IMG/VR virus record: IMGVR_UViG_3300043602_000035
Span: 1 to 44,157 of that record
Reading direction: 5' to 3' (one strand)
Length of the DNA: 44,157 nt
From: a virus
Of the stretch, positions 21,392 through 28,908 are shown piece after piece (within the stretch, counting starts at the first letter, position 1; the number at the start of each line of letters is the position of its first letter). A program made the translations under genes and the position numbers. The notes under the pieces were generated by a model. That model made no database searches and was not told where the DNA came from. It saw only the letters and a list, made by a program, of their open reading frames with translations.

Positions 21392-22342
21392 ATGACCCGC
21401 GACCTCAATGACGACCTCTCTGACCTCCTCGGCGGCGAGACTGCTCCTGCCACCAGCATGAAGCAGCCGCCTGCTTCCTACGTTCCTTTCGAGAAGACCG
21501 CTTTTGTCGAGGGCTGCCCCAAGTGCCGTGGCACCGGCAGCTTCATCAGCTACTCTGGCCGCAACCTCGGCCCGTGCTTCGCCTGCAAGGGCGCAGGCAA
21601 GAACACCTACAGCACCTCGCCGGAAGCCCGCGCCAAGTCGCGTGAGCGCGCTCTCGCCAAGCGTGTCGAGAAGGCGCAGGAGGTGATCGACAGCGCCAAC
21701 AGCTTCCGCGCCACCTATCCCGACATGGTCGCGTGGCTGGAAGGCTCGGCTAAGCGCAATGCAGCGCGTGGCGGCAGCTTCACCTTCCCGGCTGACTTGC
21801 TGGAGAAGCTGAACCAGTACGGCTCGCTGACTGACGCGCAGTTTGCGTCGGTGTGCAAGCTGATGGCGCGTGACGCTGAGCGCGCCGCTGAGCGCACCGC
21901 AGCAGCTCCCGCCGCTGACGTGTCGGCGCTGGAGAAGGCGTTCGACGTGGCTCGCGAGCGCGCCAAGCTGCCGGGCGCGAAGGGCGTGTTCACGAAGCCC
22001 CTGAAGCTGACGCACGGCGAGAAGGATGCCGCCATCTCCGTTGCCATCTCCTCGCCCAAGCCGGGCAGCAAGTGGGATGGCATGCTGTTCGTGCGTGACG
22101 CCAAGGATGACGAGCGCAAGCTGGGTTATTTCAAGGGCGGCAAATTTTTCCGCCAGGGTGCCGCCACTGACGCGGAGGCCGCCGCCATCCTCGCCGTCGC
22201 CGCCAGCCCGCTCGATGCCGTGAAGGCCTACGCCAAGGCGTGGTCTGAGTGCGGCATCTGCGGTCGCATGCTGCTGAAGGCGGAAAGCATCGAGGCCGGG
22301 ATCGGCCCCATCTGCGCCAGCAAGTACGGGTGGGGCCTATGA
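21392..22342 (+). CDS. Protein with DnaJ-type zinc finger and C-terminal treble-clef zinc motif (316 aa)
   Basis: ATG at 21392 with GGAG upstream. Residues about 41-67 contain CPKCRGTGSF and CFACKGAGK, a two-knuckle DnaJ/CxxCxGxG zinc site. Residues 95-200 are helical and charged. Residues 205-285 form a mixed domain (FTKPLKLTHGEKDAAISVAI). The end, CGICGRMLLKAESIEAGIGP followed by ICASKYG, is the zinc motif I associate with DUF6011 ('CxxCGRxLxxxxSxxxGxGPxC'). Such two-zinc phage proteins are common beside replication genes and may bind DNA. It has its own strong promoter, so it is probably abundant. Confidence 0.75.
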   Translation: MTRDLNDDLSDLLGGETAPATSMKQPPASYVPFEKTAFVEGCPKCRGTGSFISYSGRNLGPCFACKGAGKNTYSTSPEARAKSRERALAKRVEKAQEVIDSANSFRATYPDMVAWLEGSAKRNAARGGSFTFPADLLEKLNQYGSLTDAQFASVCKLMARDAERAAERTAAAPAADVSALEKAFDVARERAKLPGAKGVFTKPLKLTHGEKDAAISVAISSPKPGSKWDGMLFVRDAKDDERKLGYFKGGKFFRQGAATDAEAAAILAVAASPLDAVKAYAKAWSECGICGRMLLKAESIEAGIGPICASKYGWGL

Positions 22343-22665
22343 GCGGCCCTACCATCATCGAGATGCTGATCATCGATCCCCGGTCCTCGCCAGAGGATTG
22401 GGGGTTGATCCTCGGCATGATCGACCCCAGCGACCCGCGCCCGGCCAGGGAGCAGCTCGATGAGGGCTACCAGCCTTCCGGCTGGCATCCGCAGGAGGGC
22501 TTCAAGTTTAACCCCAAGACCGGCGTCATGAGCTATCCCGGCGACCCGCCGTTCTCGCCGCTGTCGGCCATCCCGCTGCGCGACGAGATGATTGTGCTGT
22601 ACCCGTACAGCTACGTCGCCATCATCCAGAAGGACAGCAAGTTTGAGATCGCGAGGATGGACTGA
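22339..22665 (+). CDS. Hypothetical protein (108 aa)
   Basis: ATG at 22339 overlaps the previous stop (ATGA). The product is acidic and Pro-rich (PRSSPEDWGLILGMIDPSDP, FKFNPKTGVMSYPGDPPFSP) and ends in a beta segment, MIVLYPYSYVAIIQKDSKFE. No membrane helix or catalytic motif is seen, and no family is recognised. Confidence 0.65.
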   Translation: MSGPTIIEMLIIDPRSSPEDWGLILGMIDPSDPRPAREQLDEGYQPSGWHPQEGFKFNPKTGVMSYPGDPPFSPLSAIPLRDEMIVLYPYSYVAIIQKDSKFEIARMD

Positions 22666-22736
22666 TGGACCTCTTATTGTACCTCGTCCTGCTCTACATC
22701 GCCGCTGCGTTTATTTCAGGAATGATAAACGCATGA
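22665..22736 (+). CDS. 23-residue single-span membrane peptide
   Basis: ATG at 22665 overlaps the previous stop (TGATG), and its TGA overlaps the next ATG (ATGA), a double coupling that argues for real translation. The peptide, MDLLLYLVLLYIAAAFISGM plus INA, is almost entirely a membrane helix. Tiny membrane peptides of this kind can modulate host membrane complexes or lysis timing. Role unknown. Confidence 0.55.
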   Translation: MDLLLYLVLLYIAAAFISGMINA

Positions 22737-23191
22737 AAGTCATCATCACAGACGGCGGTCGCGCCTCCAGCGCCCGCTGCCGGGGCCAGACGCGGGGCGA
22801 CTGCGTCACCCGCTCCATCGCCATCGTCACGGGCCGGTCCTACTGGGAGGTCTACGACCGGCTGGCCCAAGGGACCGGCGCGCAGCGCCGTGGCAAGGGC
22901 GGCAAAAAGCGAGCCGCTTCTGCCGCCAATGGCGTGAACACAGACCGCAAGTGGTTCAAGGACTACATGCGTGAGCTGGGCTTCACCTGGGTGCCGGTGA
23001 TGGGGATTGGCACCGGCTGCACCATGCACATGCGCTACAACGAAGGCTACGGCGGGTTGCCGCCGGGCAAGCTGGTTGTGTCGCTCAGCAAACACTACAG
23101 CGCCGTGATCGACGGCGTCTGCTACGACACCCACAACCCATGCCGTGGTGGCGACCGTTGCGTCTACGGCTACTGGAGGCTTGATCCATGA
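22733..23191 (+). CDS. Conserved phage protein with papain-like candidate triad (152 aa)
   Basis: ATG at 22733 overlaps the previous stop. The sequence GDCVTRSIAIVTGRSYWEVY (Cys24 at the start of a helix), GFTWVPVMGIGTGCTMHMR, GKLVVSLSKHYSAVIDG (His121) and CYDTHNPCRGG (Asp132/Asn135) follows the order Cys-His-Asp/Asn of papain-fold enzymes. I recall the same pattern in a widespread uncharacterised family of phage proteins of about 150-200 residues. Activity is not proven; it could be an inactive papain-fold binding protein. It sits just before the exported VPLPA-tailed protein. Confidence 0.65.
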   Translation: MKVIITDGGRASSARCRGQTRGDCVTRSIAIVTGRSYWEVYDRLAQGTGAQRRGKGGKKRAASAANGVNTDRKWFKDYMRELGFTWVPVMGIGTGCTMHMRYNEGYGGLPPGKLVVSLSKHYSAVIDGVCYDTHNPCRGGDRCVYGYWRLDP

Positions 23192-23394
23192 CAGAGGAGG
23201 AAGCAAAGTTGCGCGGGCTTATGCAGCTCGACGCCAAGGTCTACCGCGCTCGCAACCAGATCGCGGAGAAGACGGACCCCTTATCTGAAAAGGGGCAACG
23301 GAACGCAGCCCGTGCGGCTGCGAAGAAGCAGGCCAAAGCTAAAGTTAAACCAAGCGAACCAACAGAGGAACCATCAAATGAGCCGACACCTTAG
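23188..23394 (+). CDS. Small charged protein (68 aa)
   Basis: ATG at 23188 overlaps the previous stop (ATGA). It is helical and charged in the first half (EEEAKLRGLMQLDAKVYRAR), then Lys/Ala-rich (AARAAAKKQAKAKVK), with a Pro/Glu/Ser end. It is likely disordered or nucleic-acid binding. The last 17 bases overlap the exported-protein gene. Function unknown. Confidence 0.65.
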   Translation: MTEEEAKLRGLMQLDAKVYRARNQIAEKTDPLSEKGQRNAARAAAKKQAKAKVKPSEPTEEPSNEPTP

Positions 23395-24172
23395 CACCGC
23401 CGTGGCGGTGCTGCTTGCTACGTTTGTGCTGGCGCTGCCAGCGCAGGCGGCCACCATCCGCGTTCTCGGTGGCCAAAACTTTGACATCGACCAAGGCACC
23501 GCCCTGACACTGGGTGGCGTCCCGGCAGGCACTCAGCAGACTAACGATAACCCGTGCGTGATCTGCGGCGTAACGCAGCCACAGCAAACCAATACGGTGC
23601 AGGGTTTTGGCTACACCGACTACAACAACAAGGGTTCGCTATCGACTGAGGCGTTCTTCTCGTCCGGTATTCTGCGCGACACCAACCTCAACGCAGACAC
23701 CATTTCGGTGACCAACTACAGCGGTCAGCAGATCATCAATCTGATCACTGCGCTGGGCGGCCAACAGGCGTTCAGCATCGGCATCGACATGAACCAAGCC
23801 ACCGGACAGGGCGCACAAGTGCTGGAGAGCTTCTTTTTCTTGGACGTGACGCCGGGACAGTTCTCGGTCGTTGCATCGTTCCTGCCAGCCTTGGCTGACA
23901 GCATTGCTCTGCCGTCTGTCAACAATGGCACGGGCTTCGCTGACTACCTGTTGAACGGCCTGACCACAGCCGGGCTTGATCCAACCCACCAGTATGCGTT
24001 CTACGCTCGCGTGACGAACGCAAACGACGGCCCCGACAGCTTCTACATCGTTCCTAGTGTGCAGGCGGTGCCGCTCCCGGCAGTCGGGTCTGGCTTCCCC
24101 ATGCTGATTGCTGGCCTGGGTGGCTTGATAGCGTTGAACCGGCGTCGTAAGGCGCGGCAGCTCGCGGCGTAA
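23378..24172 (+). CDS. Exported protein with VPLPA/PEP-CTERM-type sorting tail (264 aa)
   Basis: ATG at 23378 has AGAGG upstream and overlaps the preceding gene by 17 bases. Residues 1-24 are a clean Sec signal peptide (MSRHLSTAVAVLLATFVLAL, cleavage after PAQA). The mature region (25-230) is Gly/Asn/Thr-rich and beta-like, with one CxxC (60-63). The C-terminus is a tripartite sorting signal: VPLPA at 231-235, a hydrophobic helix at 238-253 (FPMLIAGLGGLIAL) and the basic tail NRRRKARQ. This matches the VPLPA/PEP-CTERM class that host exosortases process for surface display. It ends the rightward operon. Such a tail in a phage-encoded protein is very unusual; it may be a host-derived gene that alters the infected cell's surface. 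Confidence 0.8.
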   Translation: MSRHLSTAVAVLLATFVLALPAQAATIRVLGGQNFDIDQGTALTLGGVPAGTQQTNDNPCVICGVTQPQQTNTVQGFGYTDYNNKGSLSTEAFFSSGILRDTNLNADTISVTNYSGQQIINLITALGGQQAFSIGIDMNQATGQGAQVLESFFFLDVTPGQFSVVASFLPALADSIALPSVNNGTGFADYLLNGLTTAGLDPTHQYAFYARVTNANDGPDSFYIVPSVQAVPLPAVGSGFPMLIAGLGGLIALNRRRKARQLAA

Positions 24173-24176
24173 ACAA

Positions 24177-24278
24177 CTACGCCCGGCAGGGGAGGGCTTC
24201 CGCTGCCGGGCGCTTACTCTGGGACACAACGCTGACGCACTTCGTCTGCCCTTGCTCGTCCATCACAACGAAGCGCAC
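24177..24278 (-). CDS. Tentative 33-residue peptide at the end of the leftward operon
   Basis: GTG at 24278, stop at 24177-24179. The reading RFVVMDEQGQTKCVSVVSQS looks like real protein, but the last ten residues are encoded by the terminator hairpin and the ribosome site is weak. It may be a remnant or chance frame downstream of the 60-aa gene. Confidence 0.25.
   Translation of the reverse strand: MRFVVMDEQGQTKCVSVVSQSKRPAAEALPCRA
24180..24212. terminator. Strong hairpin between the convergent operons
   Basis: Ten-base perfect arms CGCCCGGCAG (24180-24189) and CTGCCGGGCG (24203-24212) around a 13-base loop lie eight bases after the stop of the exported-protein gene and downstream of the last leftward late gene. 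It is the best bidirectional terminator candidate, though the following bases (CTTACTCT) are only moderately U-rich. Confidence 0.65.
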
Positions 24279-24283
24279 GAAAC

Positions 24284-24466
24284 CTAGGGCCGCTCGGCGT
24301 CCGGGTCAATGTCGTCTTCGTCGTCGCGCATCAAGACCCCCACGCCATTGACCGTGATCTGGATGTCCACGCCATCCGGCACGGTCAGCGCGATCTCGAT
24401 GCGCGGCACCAGTGGCTTCACCACGTCGGAGCTGAGACTGAAAATATCTTGCGGCGGCTTGCTCAT
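24284..24466 (-). CDS. Small acidic protein at the end of the late operon (60 aa)
   Basis: ATG at 24466 with AGGAGA six bases upstream. The product MSKPPQDIFSLSSDVVKPLV... contains a beta stretch (IEIALTVPDGVDIQITVNGV) and an acidic end (RDDEDDIDPDAERP). It lies one base after the lipoprotein stop. It is the last convincing gene of the leftward late block. Function unknown. Confidence 0.65.
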   Translation of the reverse strand: MSKPPQDIFSLSSDVVKPLVPRIEIALTVPDGVDIQITVNGVGVLMRDDEDDIDPDAERP

Positions 24467-24467
24467 C

Positions 24468-24644
24468 TCATCTCCTGATCGTGCAGCGTTCCATCTGGAT
24501 AAGGTTTCGCGCCAGTGCGCGGCAGGCGGTTTCGGCATTGATGGCATCGATCTCGTAGCGGCTATAGGTGTAGGGCTTCTCGGTCACAGCCGTCACGATA
24601 CAGCCGGATAGCAGGATGGCGATAGCCACCAGGGCGATAGGCAT
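24468..24644 (-). CDS. Small lipoprotein, possible outer-membrane spanin (58 aa)
   Basis: ATG at 24644 overlaps the stop of the membrane-protein gene (TGATG). The N-terminus MPIALVAIAILLSGC is a signal peptide with lipobox LSGC (Cys15 would be lipidated). The mature part of 44 residues contains two further Cys (41 and 54), YTYSRYEIDAINAETACRAL and ends CTIRR. Its position right after two membrane proteins fits a lysis cassette, with this as an o-spanin candidate. It lacks the Pro-rich character of Rz1, so the spanin call is tentative. Confidence 0.6.
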   Translation of the reverse strand: MPIALVAIAILLSGCIVTAVTEKPYTYSRYEIDAINAETACRALARNLIQMERCTIRR

Positions 24645-24847
24645 CACAACCTCAATGGGTGAACCACACCCAGCAATCCGGCGATGATGTAGACCACCAC
24701 CAGCACAACGATGACGGTTATCAGCACATTGATGATCGTGTGGAATGGAGCCGGAAGAGGCAGCAACGGCAGGAGCTGTTGTATCCCCCAGATGATCACG
24801 CCAAGCACGATCAGCAGCAGCACAATCGATATGAGCGTTCCAATCAT
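24644..24847 (-). CDS. Two-span membrane protein, holin candidate (67 aa)
   Basis: ATG at 24847 overlaps the preceding stop. Two hydrophobic helices, LISIVLLLIVLGVIIWGIQQ (about 4-23) and VLITVIVVLVVVYIIAGLLG (about 41-60), are joined by a PLLPLPAPFHTI turn. This resembles the small Thivi_2564-type membrane family that occurs in phage genomes. Short helical-hairpin proteins next to another membrane protein and a lipoprotein suggest a holin, but this is not proven. Confidence 0.6.
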   Translation of the reverse strand: MIGTLISIVLLLIVLGVIIWGIQQLLPLLPLPAPFHTIINVLITVIVVLVVVYIIAGLLGVVHPLRL

Positions 24848-25053
24848 GGCACGGTCCTCGGTTTGCAGGCTTGGATGAGCTGCGCGATTAGCTCGGCGTT
24901 CTGCTTGTCGCGCCCGCTGGCGTTAGTCGCCACGTCCGACATCAACATCGTGACAAAAACCAAAAACGCGACGTTCACTAACAACAAGGCGATAGCTATC
25001 GGCTGGCCGCTCATCGAGGCGAATGCAGCCTTCAAGGTTTCGCTTAGCGGCAT
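24844..25053 (-). CDS. Single-span membrane protein, holin/antiholin candidate (69 aa)
   Basis: ATG at 25053 overlaps the adhesin stop (TAATG). A short amphipathic start (MPLSETLKAAFASMSGQP) leads into one membrane helix, IAIALLLVNVAFLVFVTMLM (about 19-38), followed by a polar tail (SGRDKQNAELIAQLIQACK). It resembles class III holins or small holin partners. It forms a cassette with the two next genes. Confidence 0.6.
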   Translation of the reverse strand: MPLSETLKAAFASMSGQPIAIALLLVNVAFLVFVTMLMSDVATNASGRDKQNAELIAQLIQACKPRTVP

Positions 25054-25853
25054 TATGCAAGGCCACCTCTGATATCTGCGTTGTGCGCCCCCGTGTAGAT
25101 AAACTGGTTATTGGTGCCGTCCCAATTACCAAATGAGCAATTGCCCCAGCCGTAGACGGCCCAGCCTGCGGGGCCGCCAGCGAAATCGTAGTAGTAGCCG
25201 GGCGCGTTGCTGTAGGCGGTCGTACCGGCTTGGCCTGGGCCGCCGCCGTCGCCAATCCTGCAATTGGGGTCCAGTGTGGTGCGAAAGCCGGTGCCGCCAT
25301 TCTCGGTCGTACCGTCCTGCCCCATGATCCACCAGCCATCTCCAGGCGGCCCCGGTCCACCGGCAGGGCCTGGGACATAGCCGCAGCCGCCGCCGCCGTT
25401 GAATTGTGTACCGCCGTTGATGAGTTGCGAATTGCCGCCGCCGCCGCCACCACCGAATATCTGCGCGCCGTTGGCGACGATGTTCATGGCGCGGTCCATG
25501 TAGATCGCACCGCCGCCACCCAGGCCGCCGTTGCTGTTGGTGCCGCCGCCCTGGCCGCCAGCGCCTTGGATGCGGCCATAGATTATCAGGGTCAGTGTCG
25601 CAGCTCCCGCTGCTCCGTTCACCTCTGGCCAGCCGCCCGGCTGCAATGCCCACGCGCCGGTCGATGACGCGCCAATGTAGACACCGGGATTGATAATCAT
25701 GACGGCGGTGTCTCCCGGCACCAGGGCTGCGGGATACCATGAATTGAATACGGCGCGCATATTCACGTCGATGGCATTGCCGGTGAACGTCACGATCTTG
25801 GGCGGCGGTTTCACGCGCCCCAGCATCATCGACAGGCCTGGGATGTTGCTCAT
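25053..25853 (-). CDS. Glycine-rich adhesin, fibre-tip candidate (266 aa)
   Basis: ATG at 25853. After a short head (PPKIVTFTGNAIDVNMRAVF) and a beta domain, the protein contains many glycine-rich motifs: GGQGGGTNSNGGLGGGGAI, IFGGGGGGGN, FNGGGGCGYVPGPAGGPGPP, GDGGGPGQAG. These are typical of gp38-type tail-fibre adhesins and related phage proteins, in which polyglycine-II helices pack into a receptor-binding tip. Its position at the end of the structural genes, after the fibre at 25855, supports a fibre-tip role. The receptor is unknown. Confidence 0.7.
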   Translation of the reverse strand: MSNIPGLSMMLGRVKPPPKIVTFTGNAIDVNMRAVFNSWYPAALVPGDTAVMIINPGVYIGASSTGAWALQPGGWPEVNGAAGAATLTLIIYGRIQGAGGQGGGTNSNGGLGGGGAIYMDRAMNIVANGAQIFGGGGGGGNSQLINGGTQFNGGGGCGYVPGPAGGPGPPGDGWWIMGQDGTTENGGTGFRTTLDPNCRIGDGGGPGQAGTTAYSNAPGYYYDFAGGPAGWAVYGWGNCSFGNWDGTNNQFIYTGAHNADIRGGLA

Positions 25854-25854
25854 G

Positions 25855-26955
25855 TCATCCCATCGCAGGCAGATAGCAGCACCAGATGTAATCCGGCGAG
25901 TAGCAGGAGTAGGTGCAGATGTCGTAGCCGCCGCTGTGCGTAGGCTTGATGCTGTTGGGAAACTTCCAGCATGCGGCCCAGCCTGAGATCGCGCCGTATA
26001 TCCAGATCGTTCCCTTCTGTCCCTGCTTGACGTTGATCGGCTGGTACATGTAGCCGCCAGCCGATTGGAAATCGAAGCCCGCCGCCATGTTGATCTGCGT
26101 GTTTGCCGCCATCCCCACCAGGGTGGCCCCCCACGCTGCGCCCGGCGTCAGCATCTTGGTTGGCGCGGTATTGCCTACGAACTCAGCGACGGTTGCGGCG
26201 ACCGGCACGGCGGTCTTGTCGGCCTTCAGGTCGATGTTGGTTTGCAGCAACAGTTGCAGCGCCGCGTCGGCTGCCGCCATGTAGTCTTGGCGCACGGCGT
26301 GGTTGGCCAATGGCGGCGGCGTAGCAGGCAGCGCCAGCGGGCCGCTCAGATCGAAGTTGTTCGCCGTGACGCCGTCGTAGGCGAGATACTTGGTGCCGGT
26401 ATTGCCAAAGCCGATAGCGCCGCTTTTCGGCTCTGCTAAACCCGACATGATCAACGGGCCGTTCATGATGTCGCCGGTCACGTTGACGTACATGGCGTCG
26501 GCATCGACTTGCGAGGTCACCTGAGTGACCCACGCGCTCCACACGCCAGCGGTCTGCGAGCGGAAGTGTTTGGTGTGCGTGTTATAGCCGCGACACTCAA
26601 GTTGCAGGCTGACGCCGGGCTGGCCGTAGCAGATGCCAAGAAAAATCTCGGAGGCGTTGCCGCCTGACGGTGGCGCGTCGGTCGCGCCAGCATTGGAGTA
26701 GAACGTGCCGGGCAGGAACGGATAGTCGGCGTAGTTGGCGACCGGCCCCTGGTTGGCCATCTCGCCGCTCAGATTGATCATGGCGTCACGCGCATTGGTG
26801 GCACCCGTGCCGCCAGCCAGGATCGGGCGTGGCGTGTTCAGGTCTTGCTCCAGATCGCGCAGGAAGCCGTTGTATGGTGTCGAGAGAACCGGCGTGTCTG
26901 GGACGCCATCGGTCCCGCCGGGAACACTGTAGTTTTGTGCGCCGTCGCGTGGCAT
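25855..26955 (-). CDS. Tail fibre protein (366 aa)
   Basis: ATG at 26955. The N-terminus (GFLRDLEQDLNTPRPILAGG, TGATNARDAMINLSGEM) matches the start of many short fibre proteins. A beta domain with YNTHTKHFRSQTAGVWSAWV follows, typical of fibre-shaft repeats. The C-terminal domain ends in a Cys/Trp/Tyr-rich patch (YDICTYSCYSPDYIWCCYLP) that may be a receptor-binding or trimerisation face. It probably forms the second fibre type and works with the adjacent Gly-rich adhesin. Confidence 0.75.
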   Translation of the reverse strand: MPRDGAQNYSVPGGTDGVPDTPVLSTPYNGFLRDLEQDLNTPRPILAGGTGATNARDAMINLSGEMANQGPVANYADYPFLPGTFYSNAGATDAPPSGGNASEIFLGICYGQPGVSLQLECRGYNTHTKHFRSQTAGVWSAWVTQVTSQVDADAMYVNVTGDIMNGPLIMSGLAEPKSGAIGFGNTGTKYLAYDGVTANNFDLSGPLALPATPPPLANHAVRQDYMAAADAALQLLLQTNIDLKADKTAVPVAATVAEFVGNTAPTKMLTPGAAWGATLVGMAANTQINMAAGFDFQSAGGYMYQPINVKQGQKGTIWIYGAISGWAACWKFPNSIKPTHSGGYDICTYSCYSPDYIWCCYLPAMG

Positions 26956-26964
26956 TGCTGTCTC

Positions 26965-28908
26965 CTAGTATCCAGCCGGGAGTGGTTGCTTCTTTTTAAC
27001 ACCGCCCTGGCTTGACGCGAGGCCTGCGCCGCCAGACAGAACACCTTGCGCGACAAGTGCTTCGACGATTGCCGCCCTGGCGCGCTTGTCAGGCTCTGAC
27101 GCCATGAGTTGCTGCGCCAAGATTTGCAGCCGGGCGGGATCGTTGGTCGCCATGATGCTGGCGATCTTGTCTCTGGTGGCGTCGGCGGTTTTCTCGCGCA
27201 GCGCGTTGAGGCCCCACTGTCCAGCCTGCTCGACGCGCCCCCATATGGTCTTGTCGCCGGGCAGCTTGCCGCTGCTTGCCTCTTGCGCCTTGGCGGCCTC
27301 CAGACGCGCCGCCGTCTGCGAGCCTTTGACAACGTCCTGATAGGTGTCGCGGAACTGGCGCTCGTTTCGGATCACCCGCTGGACGGCATCGGCCCGCTCC
27401 TGGCCAAACATCTGCACCAGCTTCTGGCTATTCCAATCGTGCGGCTTGCCCAGCGTCAGCTCCAGGGCGCGGAGGTCGTCGCCCTTGGTGCCAAGGATGC
27501 GGTCGATCTCGGCGCGGGCTGCTTGGCTCAGCCGGAATGTCTCGGCTGACGGCCCAACATTGGTGCCTTTCGGCTGCACCCCCTCGGTGATGGTGTTCTG
27601 ATAGTCGTAGGGCCGCATGACTTGTTGCTGGCCGGTGTCGAAGATCGAGCCGCCAGCACTGCTGCTGTCGGCAGCCCGGCGCTGCGTTCCCAGCTCGGCG
27701 TAGTGGCTGTCCAGCTCGCGGATGCCCGGCACCTTGGCTTGCAGCTCCCTGGTCAGCAGTTCGTCGATATGCTCAAGCTGCTCGCGGGTGGCGGGTGGCG
27801 TTGCCGGGTCGCGGATTTGATCTTTGATCGATGAGCGCACCGCATGGATGCGTACCGGGTGCGGGTCCAGCACACCTGGGTTGCCGGGTATCTCCAGCGC
27901 CTGCCGCACCGCTTGCACGGTTCGCAGCCGCTCGCCTGCAAGATTGCCGGTCCACTCGGTCAGCCGGTCTGCGATGCCCTGCGTGTCGATGGCGCGAGCG
28001 TTCTGCAACAGCGGTTGATACTCGGCACCACGCACCCGCATGTTCTGCGCGATGTCGGCATCGACCACACTCGGCTCGGCAGTGCGGCCAAGGTTGCGAT
28101 CCACCTCGCCAGTGATGGTCCTTGCGGAAGTATTGTTGCGGTCTGTGAGGTTCGTCACCAGTGCCGACTTGCCGGGGCCTGACGTGCCTGGAACGGACCC
28201 CTGCGCCGTGCCAAGCATTGACGGCCCGGTGTCGGGCAGCATGCCGCGTGGCCCCTTGCGGCCAAGCATCAGCTCCATCAGGCCAGCCCTGTCGGCGTCG
28301 GCGGCCTTCGACAGTTCAGCCGGGAATATCTGGTTGTGCGCCTTGCTGGCGACACCGCCAACGGCACCCGCCACGGGAGCTGCGGTGCCAAGGATGCTAC
28401 CCAGGCCAAAGCCGGTGACGGCAGGCTGGACGTAGTCGCCGGGCTTGTCGCTGTAGGTGTGGCCGGTGGCTTGTGCTGCGCCGTGCGCGCCGCCCTCCAG
28501 CGCGCCAATGCCCATGCGCTGCCACAGCGCCTTCCCGGCATTGACGGCAGCACCCGTCGCCATGCCGCCAGCCTTCGCCAGCGTCGAGCCGGTGGCGAGG
28601 CCGCCGACAGCGTCGGCGGTGCCTGCCAGGAACGGCCCCAGCCGCTCGCGGGCTGCTTGGCTCCTGGCGACCTTGTCCTGCAACGCCTCGGCGTAGGACG
28701 GTGCGCCGCCGGTCAGCACCTCGCCAACGGCTCGCGCCCGGTCCCATTGGCCGTAGGTGGCTGAGTTGCCGCCAACGCGCAGCATGTCGCTGGTTGTCTG
28801 CGGCACGGCACGAACGACATCCATCGCCGTGTCGCCCCAGGTTTTCTCTGGCGGCTTTTCCTCTTCCTTGGCGAGGTAGGCGTCTGGGTCGAATGGTTTG
28901 TCTACCAT
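26965..28908 (-). CDS. Internal virion (DNA-ejection) protein (647 aa)
   Basis: ATG at 28908 overlaps the upstream stop (TGATG). An acidic or charged head (residues 1-60) is followed by a Gly/Ala-rich hydrophobic region (about 85-195: GPFLAGTADAVGGLATGSTL, GFGLGSILGTAAPVAGAVGG) able to enter membranes. A long helical region (300-620) follows. This layout is typical of podovirus internal proteins ejected to form a channel across the envelope. Its neighbour is the M15-bearing internal protein. No enzyme motif is visible here. Confidence 0.7.
   Translation of the reverse strand: MVDKPFDPDAYLAKEEEKPPEKTWGDTAMDVVRAVPQTTSDMLRVGGNSATYGQWDRARAVGEVLTGGAPSYAEALQDKVARSQAARERLGPFLAGTADAVGGLATGSTLAKAGGMATGAAVNAGKALWQRMGIGALEGGAHGAAQATGHTYSDKPGDYVQPAVTGFGLGSILGTAAPVAGAVGGVASKAHNQIFPAELSKAADADRAGLMELMLGRKGPRGMLPDTGPSMLGTAQGSVPGTSGPGKSALVTNLTDRNNTSARTITGEVDRNLGRTAEPSVVDADIAQNMRVRGAEYQPLLQNARAIDTQGIADRLTEWTGNLAGERLRTVQAVRQALEIPGNPGVLDPHPVRIHAVRSSIKDQIRDPATPPATREQLEHIDELLTRELQAKVPGIRELDSHYAELGTQRRAADSSSAGGSIFDTGQQQVMRPYDYQNTITEGVQPKGTNVGPSAETFRLSQAARAEIDRILGTKGDDLRALELTLGKPHDWNSQKLVQMFGQERADAVQRVIRNERQFRDTYQDVVKGSQTAARLEAAKAQEASSGKLPGDKTIWGRVEQAGQWGLNALREKTADATRDKIASIMATNDPARLQILAQQLMASEPDKRARAAIVEALVAQGVLSGGAGLASSQGGVKKKQPLPAGY

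Noticed and set aside
23639-24229. Long frame opposite the exported-protein gene
   Set aside because: Arg/Gln-rich antisense reading that crosses the terminator; the plus-strand frame has signal peptide and sorting tail.
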